From Mycoplasmatota bacterium (GTDB lineage: Bacteria; Bacillota_I; Bacilli_A; Haloplasmatales; Haloplasmataceae): DNA of 64,000 nt. This document shows positions 8,612 through 16,999 of the stretch, in pieces. The position numbers and the translations under genes are program-made. Position 1 is the stretch's first letter; every line of letters begins with the position of its first letter. The stretch covers positions 2,425,156-2,489,155 of the forward strand of contig CP074573.1 in assembly GCA_018394295.1 (NCBI GenBank), in the 5' to 3' direction. The notes beneath the pieces are model-generated. The model was not told the origin of the DNA, ran no database searches, and saw only the letters and a program-made list of their open reading frames with translations.

Positions 8612-9523
8612 ATGAGTAAATTTCGCACAATTATAACTTTGTTAGTTCTCGTAACCTTAGTTGGTTGTAACGTATCAATTAATTCAACTACTTCTACTAG
8701 TACAACAACTACTACTGCGCAAACGACGACTGATCAGACAACAACTACTGAAGAACAAACGACAACTACTGAAGAAACAACGACGACAACTGAAGAAACG
8801 ACGACAACAACTGAATCTAATAGTTCATCGCTTGATAATTCCTACTATAAAGATGCTATTGGAAAAACAGGTGATCAATTAAAACGAGCATTAAATGACA
8901 TTATTGATAATCACACGAAATTAACCTATGACGAGGTTAAATACGCGCTTAGAGATACAGATGAAGATCCAAATAATTCAAATAATGTAATCTTATTATA
9001 TACAGGACGTTCACAAGCCAAATCTACTTTTGGTGGTGACAGAGATGATTGGAATAGAGAACACGTTTGGGCCAAATCTCATGGTGATTTTGGAAAATCA
9101 ATGGGGCCAGGAACAGATCTTCATCATTTAAGACCAACTGATGCTTCTGTTAATAGTACAAGAGGCAATAAAGATTTTGATTATGGCGGAAATTATGATA
9201 AAGAATGTAAACAATGTAAAACAGATAGTGATTCTTGGGAACCAAGCGATAATGTTAAAGGTGATGTTGCACGTATGATTTTTTATATGGCAGTCCGTTA
9301 TGAAGGAGAACATGGTGAAGTTGACCTAGAACTTAACGATCATGTTAATAATGGTTCAAGACCTTATATGGGAAGATTATCTGTATTATTAGAATGGAAT
9401 CGATTAGACCCAGTAGATGAATTTGAGATGAATAGAAACAATGTTATTTATGAAGACTATCAAGGTAATAGAAATCCATTTATCGACCATCCTGAATGGG
9501 CAGAATTAATATGGAATAATTAA
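8612..9523 (+). CDS. Surface endonuclease I lipoprotein with Thr/Glu-rich linker
   Basis: A 303-residue secreted nuclease. The lipoprotein signal has lipobox LVGC with Cys near residue 19. Residues ~24-70 are almost pure Thr with regular Glu-Glu pairs, a low-complexity stalk. The rest is an EndA/NucM-type endonuclease I domain: NREHVWAKSHGDFG around residue 149, and LHHLRPTDASVNSTRGN with His171/His172, the His-Me finger region that binds a divalent metal and cleaves DNA and RNA. Likely role: digesting external nucleic acids for nucleotide uptake. TGGAGGATATAAA precedes the ATG, and a strong terminator follows. Confidence 0.9.
   Translation: MSKFRTIITLLVLVTLVGCNVSINSTTSTSTTTTTAQTTTDQTTTTEEQTTTTEETTTTTEETTTTTESNSSSLDNSYYKDAIGKTGDQLKRALNDIIDNHTKLTYDEVKYALRDTDEDPNNSNNVILLYTGRSQAKSTFGGDRDDWNREHVWAKSHGDFGKSMGPGTDLHHLRPTDASVNSTRGNKDFDYGGNYDKECKQCKTDSDSWEPSDNVKGDVARMIFYMAVRYEGEHGEVDLELNDHVNNGSRPYMGRLSVLLEWNRLDPVDEFEMNRNNVIYEDYQGNRNPFIDHPEWAELIWNN
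8690..8815 (+). repeat. Low-complexity ACA/ACG-ACT-GAA repeat inside the endonuclease gene
   Basis: Imperfect tandem copies of ACAACGACGACTGAAGAA-like units encode the Thr/Glu stalk. Such tracts can change length by slippage without shifting the frame, because the unit is a multiple of three. Confidence 0.8.
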
Positions 9524-9528
9524 ATACT

Positions 9529-9560
9529 AAGAGCACTTGAAAAATCAAGTGCTCTTTTTT
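9529..9560 (+). terminator. Terminator between endonuclease and nitroreductase genes
   Basis: The 12-bp stem AAGAGCACTTGA with an AAAA loop and its complement is followed by T residues on the plus strand. A-rich bases on the other side make it usable for the converging minus-strand operon as well. Confidence 0.85.
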
Positions 9561-9914
9561 TACCAGTGATTATAATGAATTCTATTTTCATCATAAATAT
9601 CTCTTGCTGGTTTATCCTCAGCTTTGTATCCAACCGCAATTAATCCTATCGGTATAATTCTATCTGGTAGATTTAATATTTCCTCAGACATCTTAATTAA
9701 CTCAGGTGTAGGATATAAACCACACCAAACTGCACCATAATTAAGTGCATGTGCAGCTAACAATATATTTTCTATCGCTGCTGAACAATCAGAAACAGAA
9801 AAACCAATTTCATCGAGGCTGCTGAAAAAGTCTCATCAAATTATGAATTGGGAAGAGTATATTAATTATTCTTCCTTTTTTCATATAAATACAACGAAAA
9901 GAAAGTGAAAAATG

Positions 9915-9920
9915 ATATAA
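9915..9920 (+). promoter_or_regulatory. -10 box of the IS1182-type transposase
   Basis: TATAAT lies 35 bp before the transposase ATG, inside the element. No clear -35 is seen. Confidence 0.5.
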
Positions 9921-9954
9921 TGAAGGTAGAAAATAATTTGAAATTGGTGATAGT

Positions 9955-11421
9955 ATGCTACCTAATAAAGAACTTGTCTTAAGTCCATACAGTAAGTTGT
10001 ATGATATTGTGGTTCCAAAGAATCATATATTAAGAAAATTTAAAGAATTAGTGGATTTTGAATTTGTTTATGAAGAATTAAAAGATAAATATACAAAGGA
10101 TAATGGAGCGACAGCGAAATGTCCTATTTTTATGTTTAAATTATTATTATTAAAAGTAATGTATCCAATGTCTGACCGAGATTTAGTTGAGCAAGCACAA
10201 TTAAATATGGCATATAAGTATTTTTTAGAAATAGCTCCAGAAGAAACAGATATTATCCATCCAACAAGTTTAACAAAGTTTAGAAAGTTACGATTAAAAG
10301 ATGGAGAATTATTAGATAAACTAATTTCAAAAACAGTAGAGCTAGCACTAAACTTAGGATTAATAAAATCAAAACAAATAATAGTAGACTCAACACATAC
10401 AAATAGTATGTTTAATTATAAATCACCACTTGAAATCTTAGAAGAGAAATCAAAAAATTTACGAAAAGTAGTATATAAGACTGATGAAAGTTATAAAGAT
10501 AAGATGCCTGAAAAGCCAATATCAAAGAATATAGACGATCATATAAAATACTGTAATGAATTAGTTGAATTAATTAGAAATGATGAAAATTTACTAATCA
10601 GAGAAAATATTAGATTAAAAACAAACTTATTAGAAGAAATAGTAAATGATAATATTGAAGAAATAAATTCAATGGTAGAAAAGGATGCAAAAGTAGGACA
10701 TAAATCAGCTGATACATCATTCTTTGGATATAAAACACATATCGCGATGGTGCCAGAACGAATTATCACAGCGGCAGTTGTGACAAGTGGAGATAAACAC
10801 GATGGAAAGCAAGCAAGAGAATTATATGTGAAATCAAAAGAAAATGGAATTGAAGTTGATGCTTTTATAGGGGATGGAGCGTATTCAGAAAAAGAACTAA
10901 TAGAATATGCGAAAAAAAATGAATTTAAATTAGTTTCAAAATTGAGTAAAACAGTATCTAAAGGAAATAAAAGAAAATGTGAGGATTTTGAATATAATAA
11001 AGATGCGAAAAGATATGTATGTAAAGCAGGTCATATGGGAGTTAGAGTTGCACTACATGGTAAAAAGAAACATGAGATAGAAGGAACTCCATTGCGAGAA
11101 ACGCATTATTTTGATGTAGAAAAATGTAAAACGTGTCCATTTAAAGAAGAATGTGGATATAAAGAAGGACAAGATAGTAGATCTTATACAGTTACATTAA
11201 AGAAGGATAATGTTCATGCAGAACATGAAAAATTTCAAGAAAGTAAAGAATTCAAAGAATTAGCAAAAGAAAGGTATAAGATAGAAGCTAAAAATTCTGA
11301 ATTGAAAAATAGTCATGGATATAAAAGATGTCAATCCCATGGCCTTTTAGGTATGCAGATACAATCAGCAATGACAATATTCGCAGTAAACTTGAAAAGA
11401 ATTGTAACACTAATGGGATAG
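9955..11421 (+). CDS. IS1182-family transposase
   Basis: A full-length 488-residue DDE transposase. The N-terminal ~100 residues are the InsH/DUF772-type DNA-binding region. DDE motifs follow: IIVDSTHTNS (~residue 143, first Asp), the KTHIA segment (~262), FIGDGAYSEKE (~304, second Asp) and ERYKIEAKNSELKNSHGYKR (~441, third acidic residue in the Y-x(2)-R-like block). A cysteine cluster (CKTCPFKEECGY ~390) is typical of this family. It catalyses cut or copy movement of its own element. No frameshift or stop is present, so it may be active. Confidence 0.95.
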   Translation: MLPNKELVLSPYSKLYDIVVPKNHILRKFKELVDFEFVYEELKDKYTKDNGATAKCPIFMFKLLLLKVMYPMSDRDLVEQAQLNMAYKYFLEIAPEETDIIHPTSLTKFRKLRLKDGELLDKLISKTVELALNLGLIKSKQIIVDSTHTNSMFNYKSPLEILEEKSKNLRKVVYKTDESYKDKMPEKPISKNIDDHIKYCNELVELIRNDENLLIRENIRLKTNLLEEIVNDNIEEINSMVEKDAKVGHKSADTSFFGYKTHIAMVPERIITAAVVTSGDKHDGKQARELYVKSKENGIEVDAFIGDGAYSEKELIEYAKKNEFKLVSKLSKTVSKGNKRKCEDFEYNKDAKRYVCKAGHMGVRVALHGKKKHEIEGTPLRETHYFDVEKCKTCPFKEECGYKEGQDSRSYTVTLKKDNVHAEHEKFQESKEFKELAKERYKIEAKNSELKNSHGYKRCQSHGLLGMQIQSAMTIFAVNLKRIVTLMG

Positions 11422-11450
11422 AATATATCTCATTCTTTAATAGAAACAAT

Positions 11451-11493
11451 AAAAAAGTTAGAAAATGAAGTTAAATCATTTCTAACTTTTTTT
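11451..11493 (+). terminator. Terminator inside the IS1182-type element
   Basis: The stem AAAAAAGTTAGAAA with complement TTTCTAACTTTTTT and a T run follows the transposase gene and keeps its transcript from leaving the element. Confidence 0.8.
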
Positions 11494-11804
11494 ATTTAAT
11501 ATTAGTTATCTGAAAATAGACTAGATTTTCAGCACCCTCATTTCATCTTGCTTTTCATTATCGCTACAGACAACAATTCCACAGCCTGCTTGTGGTAACA
11601 TTTTAGCATAAGGATGATGACTTGCTAAATCATTTAATATTTTTTCATCCTTAACCACAATGAAATCAAAGGGTTGTCTATTATGCGCTGATGGCGCAGC
11701 AAATCCAGCTCTTAATAATAACGATAAATCTTCATCCTTAATTATTTGACTAGTAAATTTACGTATACTTCGTCTTGTTAAAATTGCTTCTAATGCATCC
11801 ATTT

Positions 11805-12563
11805 TTAATCCTCCTTGATGTATTGATTACTAATAACAAAAGCATATAATGAGATAACTAATAATGGAATATGCACTATTCCCATTAAAGTCATCTTAGG
11901 ATTTAAGATAAACCAGGTAATCATATTTATTATTCCAAAAATTATTCCAATAAAACCAGTTACTCTTAAAGTATAAAAATTTATTTTATTAATCAAAAAT
12001 AAATTAATCGTTAAGGCAACTGGTGTTATCATACAGAAAGTAACCATTGAATTATTAATCAATAGATTCTTTAATGAAAAGTCAATATTTATTCCACTAC
12101 TATTAACAGGGAAATAAAAAGCAATAAACGCTAAGAATATTAATCCATACTTCAAATTACTCTTACTTTTTTTAATTTGATTAGGTTTTGACTTAACTGC
12201 TTGTATATACCAAAATATACAAACAATTAAATTCAAAATCGCATTTCCAGTTAATATCACAAATCCAAAGTTTTCTGTATAAGCAGTTGTTTGAAATAAT
12301 GCTGTTACTAGAAATAATAATATGAAATAACCATTTAATATTTTTTGATATTTAGTATTGTAAATACTTAATAATAAAATAAAAATAAATATTATCTTAA
12401 TCATTCCATATATCCAATTATTATTATAAATCAATGGAGAACTCAAAACCTCTTTTATCACATCTTGTGTGTTTTCTGGATTATAGGCTATTGTTGAATA
12501 ACTCGGTATAAATAAGATTAAAACGATAATAACATAACTCCACCATTTATTGAAATATTTCAC
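11805..12563 (-). CDS. Unknown eight-helix membrane protein
   Basis: A 252-residue protein with about eight hydrophobic segments (near residues 8-26, 48-66, 74-92, 98-120, 138-156, 170-190, 198-216 and 222-244). It has a WW pair after the start and a short charged C-terminus. No motif points to transport or catalysis. It begins 19 bp after the kinase/phosphatase gene and ends 2 bp before the nitroreductase start, so it is cotranscribed with the NAD-salvage genes. A role linked to pyridine or flavin metabolism is possible but unsupported by sequence. Confidence 0.7.
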   Translation of the reverse strand: MKYFNKWWSYVIIVLILFIPSYSTIAYNPENTQDVIKEVLSSPLIYNNNWIYGMIKIIFIFILLLSIYNTKYQKILNGYFILLFLVTALFQTTAYTENFGFVILTGNAILNLIVCIFWYIQAVKSKPNQIKKSKSNLKYGLIFLAFIAFYFPVNSSGINIDFSLKNLLINNSMVTFCMITPVALTINLFLINKINFYTLRVTGFIGIIFGIINMITWFILNPKMTLMGIVHIPLLVISLYAFVISNQYIKED

Positions 12564-12582
12564 AGTTCCCCCTTTTCTCTTT

Positions 12583-13854
12583 TTATTTCATTGGTCTTGC
12601 TGGTACAGAATACTGTTTTAAAGCTTTCACAGAAACGAAATCTTCTTCAGGATAACGATAAGCAGTTAATTTATTACCAAATACACAACCTGTATCAATA
12701 TTAATTGCTTCGTTTAAACTAAATGCATCTAAATTAGGTGTATGTCCATATAAAATCCGAGGTTTTCCTTTATAGTCTTTAGCCCATAAATAACGTTTCG
12801 GCAAACCAAATTCATCCATTTCATTAGAAGTTTCACCATATAATGTAAAACTTCTTATGCGCTTTGAAGTTCTACCAATGAATTCTTCTTTAATTCCAGC
12901 ATGTGCAACTACTAATTGACCATTATCAAATATTAAATGACTTTCTAAATGTTTTAGGAAGTTTCTCACTTTATCAATAAAATTTTGTGATTCCTTTGAT
13001 AACTGTTGAATAGAATCCTCAAGCCCATTCTTCACTTGAACGTTTCGCCCTTCAAGTTTACGATACAATTTATTATCATGATTCCCTTGTACGCAATAGG
13101 CATTCTCAGATTTAACCATAGACATTACTAACTTTAAAACTTCGACAATTTTAGGACCTCTATCAACTAAATCACCTAAAAAAATTACCTTCCTTCCTTC
13201 AGGATGGTATATCTCATACTTATCATCTTGTATATCTATTTGATATCCTAATTTTTGTAGTAAACTAACTAATTCATCGTAACAACCATGTATATCTCCA
13301 ATAATATCAAAAGGTCCCTTCTCATCACTTTTATCACAATATAATGGCGTTTCATATATTTTTGTTTTCATAACATCATCTATTGAGTTCATAATATACA
13401 CATAATTTAACCCTTCTTTTTTTAGATTCATTAAGGAATACTGCATCTGATTATATTGATACTTAATAATTTTTTCTTCTAAATCACGATCTTTCCGCAA
13501 TTTGTTTCTGTGATAACATATCCATTCTGACATATTAAAGACAATCGCAACCGTTAAACAATGATGCTTTTTAGCGAGTTCTAACAATTTATAACGTGTA
13601 TTTTCTAACACATTTGTGGCATCTACGACTGTTAATTTTCGTAAACTTAAACGTTTATCAATCAAATACAACATCAATTCAAACGCTTCTTTACTCACCG
13701 TTTGATTATTTTCATCATCTGATAATAAATAACGACAATAACCTGAAGAAATTATTTCACTATCTTTAAAATGGTTTTTCGCAAATGTAGTTTTTCCACT
13801 ACTTGATGGACCGATTAAGATCACCAAAGAGAATTTTGGTATTTTTATTCGCAT
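12583..13854 (-). CDS. Polynucleotide kinase / metallophosphoesterase fusion (Pnkp-like, no ligase domain)
   Basis: A 423-residue two-domain protein. Residues 1-170 are a P-loop kinase: GPSSSGKTT at 15-23, DATN with a following Arg near 80, and an Arg-rich lid (RNKLRKDRD near 115), as in bacterial Pnkp 5'-OH kinases. Residues ~180-400 are a PPP-type phosphoesterase: GDIHG, GDLVDRG, GNHD, AHAG and GHTP, so all metal ligands are present. Full bacterial Pnkp has a third, ligase domain and is about twice as long; that domain is absent. The likely role is healing RNA or DNA ends, or Ap4A-type hydrolysis by the phosphatase. It lies 19 bp after pncB in the NrtR operon. Confidence 0.85.
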   Translation of the reverse strand: MRIKIPKFSLVILIGPSSSGKTTFAKNHFKDSEIISSGYCRYLLSDDENNQTVSKEAFELMLYLIDKRLSLRKLTVVDATNVLENTRYKLLELAKKHHCLTVAIVFNMSEWICYHRNKLRKDRDLEEKIIKYQYNQMQYSLMNLKKEGLNYVYIMNSIDDVMKTKIYETPLYCDKSDEKGPFDIIGDIHGCYDELVSLLQKLGYQIDIQDDKYEIYHPEGRKVIFLGDLVDRGPKIVEVLKLVMSMVKSENAYCVQGNHDNKLYRKLEGRNVQVKNGLEDSIQQLSKESQNFIDKVRNFLKHLESHLIFDNGQLVVAHAGIKEEFIGRTSKRIRSFTLYGETSNEMDEFGLPKRYLWAKDYKGKPRILYGHTPNLDAFSLNEAINIDTGCVFGNKLTAYRYPEEDFVSVKALKQYSVPARPMK

Positions 13855-13873
13855 GTTTTATCCACCTTTATTT

Positions 13874-15319
13874 TTATTTTAGTGAATATTCATGAATCAT
13901 CCCTTGTTTTAAATCCCACAACTTTTGTGATAAATCTACATAATACTCATGGGGATTCTCAAAACGTAAAATGGTATCCCAAAGCGTTTCGATTTGTTTT
14001 TCACATCGACTTCTTATTTCTGACAATGATGGAAGTTTATAGACACATTTTCCATCTTCAAATATGGGAACTAACAATTTCTTCACATAATAATTAGATA
14101 ATTTTTTTCGCTTCCATATGTTGTTAGGATCAAAAATTTCATATTCACCATCATCTTGAATGATTTCTTCATTTAATGTTATGACGTCTGCTAGTGCTTT
14201 ATTTGTTTTCTTATCAAAAAATCGATAAATTTGCTTAAATCCTGGGTTTGTTATTTTAGCGACATTTTCACTAATTTTTATTTTAGGAATAATTTTATCT
14301 TTTTCCTCTATCGCTACTAATTTATAAACCCCACCAAAAACTGGTTCTGATTTTGAGGTGATTAAGCGTTCTCCAACCCCAAACATATCAATTTCAGCAC
14401 CTTGCATTAATAAATCTCGAATGATATATTCATCTAATGAGTTAGACGCTACAATTTTACAATCAGAAAATCCCGCGTCATCTAACATTTTCCTTGCTGT
14501 TTTAGATAGATAAGTTATATCTCCACTATCGATTCTAACGCCTCTTGGTCTATACCCTAATGGGATAAGAACTTCATTAAAAGTCTTAATGGCATTAGGA
14601 ATTCCTGATTTTATCACATTGTATGTATCAACTAATAGCGTACAATTATCAGGATAGATACGTGCATAAGCTTTAAATGCATCTAACTCAGTAGGATACA
14701 GTTGTACGAAACTATGTGCCATCGTTCCTAATGCTGGAACCTTGAATGCTTGATCGGCTAATGTACAAGCAGTTCCCACACAACCGCCAATATAAGCCGC
14801 TCTAGCGCCATAAACTGCTCCATCATAACCTTGTGCTCGTCTACTTCCAAATTCCATTACTGCACGGTTTTTCGCTGCTCTTACAATACGATTTGTTTTT
14901 GTGGCTATCAAACTTTGATGATTAACCGTTAATAAAATCATCGTTTCAATGAGTTGGGTTTGTATAACAGGTCCTTTAACAACAACAATCGGTTCATTAG
15001 GAAATATTGGCATTCCTTCTTCAACTGCCCAAATACTACAAGAAAAATTAAAGTTTTTTAGATAATCTAAAAAATCTTCACTAAACATGTTTTTGTTTTT
15101 TAAAAATTGAATATCCTCATCAGTAAAATGTAAATTACGGATATATTCTATAACTTGTTCTATTCCTGCCATAATCGCAAATCCACCATTATCTGGCACT
15201 TTACGAAAAAACATATCAAAATAAGCGATTGTGTCTTTTTTATTATCTTCAAAAAATCCATTTACCATCGTGAATTCATAAAAATCTGTAAGTAATGTTA
15301 AATTTCTTTTTATATCCAT
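13874..15319 (-). CDS. pncB: Nicotinate phosphoribosyltransferase
   Basis: A 481-residue enzyme joining nicotinate and PRPP to give nicotinate mononucleotide, the entry step of the Preiss-Handler NAD salvage route. Family signatures visible: LLTDFYEFTM at the start, FGSRRAQGYDGAVYGARAAYIGGC (~155-180, carrying the phosphate-binding and active-site residues), ALGTMAHSFVQ with the catalytic His near 202, and VRIDSGD near 263 for ribose phosphate binding. Length is normal. It follows pncA by 10 bp and uses that enzyme's product. Confidence 0.95.
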   Translation of the reverse strand: MDIKRNLTLLTDFYEFTMVNGFFEDNKKDTIAYFDMFFRKVPDNGGFAIMAGIEQVIEYIRNLHFTDEDIQFLKNKNMFSEDFLDYLKNFNFSCSIWAVEEGMPIFPNEPIVVVKGPVIQTQLIETMILLTVNHQSLIATKTNRIVRAAKNRAVMEFGSRRAQGYDGAVYGARAAYIGGCVGTACTLADQAFKVPALGTMAHSFVQLYPTELDAFKAYARIYPDNCTLLVDTYNVIKSGIPNAIKTFNEVLIPLGYRPRGVRIDSGDITYLSKTARKMLDDAGFSDCKIVASNSLDEYIIRDLLMQGAEIDMFGVGERLITSKSEPVFGGVYKLVAIEEKDKIIPKIKISENVAKITNPGFKQIYRFFDKKTNKALADVITLNEEIIQDDGEYEIFDPNNIWKRKKLSNYYVKKLLVPIFEDGKCVYKLPSLSEIRSRCEKQIETLWDTILRFENPHEYYVDLSQKLWDLKQGMIHEYSLK

Positions 15320-15329
15320 TTTTCTACCT

Positions 15330-15998
15330 CTATATAATTATTTCTTTTACTATTTCTATACTGTTTATCATCATAAAATATAATCCTATCAAATGCATTA
15401 AATCACCATTATGAGTCTCAAAATCATAAGTATCAACAGCATTCATCGGAATAATAATTCGACTATCTTCATTAATACGATTAAAATGTGTTTTTAACGT
15501 TAAAGCAAATTGTAAAACACAGATATCGGTACAATCCCCTACAACAATAAAATTATTAATTTCTTTATTTTCTATCAACCATTTTTGAAATACTGGTTCT
15601 ATAAAACCATTAGTCGAATTTTTTTCAATTAATAAATAATTACCTATTGTTTTTATTTCATTAACGACTTCTGCTTCTTCTGTTCCTTTGACACAATGAC
15701 AAGGGTATGATTTAAATTCAGGTGTATTTTCAGGATGACTATCCGCTAAAACTACCTTTTTTATCTGTAATTCATCACACCATTTAGCTATTTTAACCAC
15801 TTCAGGCACTAAACTAGCGATTCTATCACTCTGTAAAGCACCTTTTTTAACAAATCCATTAACCATATCCACTATAACAACTGCCGTTTTATTTTTATCT
15901 AATGTCTTTAAATCAACCGCTTCTAAATTATCTAATTGTTCTACTATTTTACCTAAAATCGCTTCACTGTTCTTTAAAAACATTTCCTTATTTTTCAT
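15330..15998 (-). CDS. pncA: Nicotinamidase (isochorismatase-family cysteine hydrolase)
   Basis: A 222-residue enzyme of the nicotinamidase group, converting nicotinamide to nicotinate. Triad candidates are visible: Asp in VVIVDMVNGF (~residue 45), Lys in CHCVKGT (~112) and Cys in VVGDCTDICVLQ (~162); the S/D-x-H metal pair is DSHPE. I chose the ATG at 15998, with AAGGAGAAATTAAA in front; a longer frame from 16028 has no such site and overlaps nrtR. It sits 1 bp after nrtR and directly before pncB, giving a two-step nicotinamide-to-NaMN path. Confidence 0.85.
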   Translation of the reverse strand: MKNKEMFLKNSEAILGKIVEQLDNLEAVDLKTLDKNKTAVVIVDMVNGFVKKGALQSDRIASLVPEVVKIAKWCDELQIKKVVLADSHPENTPEFKSYPCHCVKGTEEAEVVNEIKTIGNYLLIEKNSTNGFIEPVFQKWLIENKEINNFIVVGDCTDICVLQFALTLKTHFNRINEDSRIIIPMNAVDTYDFETHNGDLMHLIGLYFMMINSIEIVKEIII

Positions 15999-15999
15999 T

Positions 16000-16893
16000 T
16001 TAATTTCTCCTTTCGATATGTAAATCAACCCAATTAGGATTATATCGGTATAATTTAGATGGACGATGCCCTTTATCTTTTCTATAATTGTTCGTTTCTA
16101 TGACCATGTCTGCAATTTTTCTTCTAAAATTAGCTTTTAATAATTCTTTATCCAATATAACCTCATACACTTGTTGTAATTCAGTCAATGTAAACTCTTC
16201 TGGCATTAAATTAAACACAATGTCTGTATATTCAATCTTATTTCTTAATCTCTCTATTCCATAAGAAATCGCTAAACCATGATCAAAAGCAATTTTATTT
16301 GATGAAACAATCTCTCTTTTAATAGAAACATTACTACCTTGTGCTTCTATAATCACATTAATTAAAGCATCTAATTCAATATCATTATTGATTAATGTTA
16401 ATTGATAAGTTTTTCGTTTAATATAACCCTTATTACTTATATTTTTTTGTTCTTCTTTTAATTTATACTGAATTTCAAACCATCTCGCATCTAAAGCATC
16501 ATCACTTGCTTTCACATTAAAATTAGAACTATCCACTAATGACATATAACAACAACTAATAACCCTCGTTCTAGGATCACGTCCTACATCACCATAGGTA
16601 TATAACTGTTCAAGGTAGATATTATCAATATTCGTTTCTTCTTTTAATTCTCTTTTTGCTGCATCTTCTAAATTCTCATCCATGTTAACAAAACCACCTG
16701 GTATTGCCCAATTATCTTTGAAGGGATGCTGTTTTCTGTTAATTAGTAATACTTTAAACACTTTTCTCGGAAGTTTTCTGTAGTTAGAACTTTCTTCTTT
16801 CGTAACTGTATAAACTAATGTATCAACTGTAACAGAGGGTCTAGCATATTTTGTCACATCATAGTTCTTTAAAAATGTTTGTTCATTATCCAT
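16000..16893 (-). CDS. nrtR: NrtR-type Nudix-winged-helix regulator of NAD metabolism
   Basis: A 297-residue protein. Residues ~15-150 are a Nudix domain with box GFVNMDENLEDAAKREL...EE (67-88). The conserved Gly near the end of the box is Asn here, so hydrolysis is probably lost and the domain senses ADP-ribose or a related nucleotide. Residues ~210-297 form a winged helix (FTLTELQQVYEVIL, NFRRKIAD) as in NrtR. Family members repress NAD-salvage genes until the ligand binds. First gene of the pncA-pncB operon, with a palindrome inside its own promoter, so autoregulation is likely. Confidence 0.88.
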   Translation of the reverse strand: MDNEQTFLKNYDVTKYARPSVTVDTLVYTVTKEESSNYRKLPRKVFKVLLINRKQHPFKDNWAIPGGFVNMDENLEDAAKRELKEETNIDNIYLEQLYTYGDVGRDPRTRVISCCYMSLVDSSNFNVKASDDALDARWFEIQYKLKEEQKNISNKGYIKRKTYQLTLINNDIELDALINVIIEAQGSNVSIKREIVSSNKIAFDHGLAISYGIERLRNKIEYTDIVFNLMPEEFTLTELQQVYEVILDKELLKANFRRKIADMVIETNNYRKDKGHRPSKLYRYNPNWVDLHIERRN

Positions 16894-16925
16894 AACTTCC
16901 TCCTTATTATCATTATGTTATTATT

Positions 16926-16955
16926 AATATATTACTATCATTAGTAATTTGTCAA
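16926..16955 (-). promoter_or_regulatory. Promoter of the nrtR operon
   Basis: On the minus strand, TTGACA (16950-16955) and TATATT (16926-16931) are separated by 18 bp, about 35 bp before the nrtR start. AAGGAGGAAG lies just before the ATG. Confidence 0.75.
16931..16948. promoter_or_regulatory. Probable NrtR operator palindrome
   Basis: A perfect 7-bp inverted repeat ATTACTA-ATGA-TAGTAAT fills the spacer between the -35 and -10 boxes. Binding there would block RNA polymerase. The position fits NrtR-type repression, but the sequence is not a known match I can cite. Confidence 0.65.
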
Positions 16956-16969
16956 GAACTATTCACAAA

Positions 16970-16999
16970 AAAAAGAAAAAACCTCAAAATTTTGAGGTT
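16970..16999 (-). terminator. rsgA terminator
   Basis: AAACCTCAAAATTTTGAGGTTT stem at about 16978-17001 with a T-rich tail on the minus strand, right at the rsgA stop codon. Confidence 0.85.

Larger units (their letters stand above)
9815..11539 (+). mobile_element. IS1182-type insertion sequence, 1725 bp
   Basis: The ends are inverted repeats starting GAGGCTGCTGAAAA (left, 9815) and GAGGGTGCTGAAAA (right, read inward from 11539). Flanks carry an exact 8-bp duplication ATTTCATC (9807-9814 and 11540-11547). The element holds a full-length transposase gene on the plus strand and its own terminator. The intact gene and exact duplication suggest a recent insertion. Confidence 0.92.
9560..11802 (-). 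pseudogene. Nitroreductase-family gene split by an IS1182-type element
   Basis: The N-terminal half (11802 to about 11540) has the FMN-binding start LTRRSIRKF and APSAHNRQPF of small nitroreductases. The C-terminal half (about 9814 to 9560) has IGFSVSDCSAAIENILLAAH and GLIAVGYKAE. Removing the element and one copy of the 8-bp duplication rejoins the halves in frame (QDE-IGFSV) as a 169-residue protein, a normal family length. The gene starts 2 bp after the upstream membrane protein gene, so it was the last gene of the nrtR operon. Family members are FMN enzymes reducing nitro compounds or quinones with NAD(P)H. It is inactive as it stands. Confidence 0.93.

Noticed and set aside
8690-8815. 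CRISPR-like array in the endonuclease gene
   Set aside because: The repeats are contiguous coding triplets for Thr and Glu without spacers.
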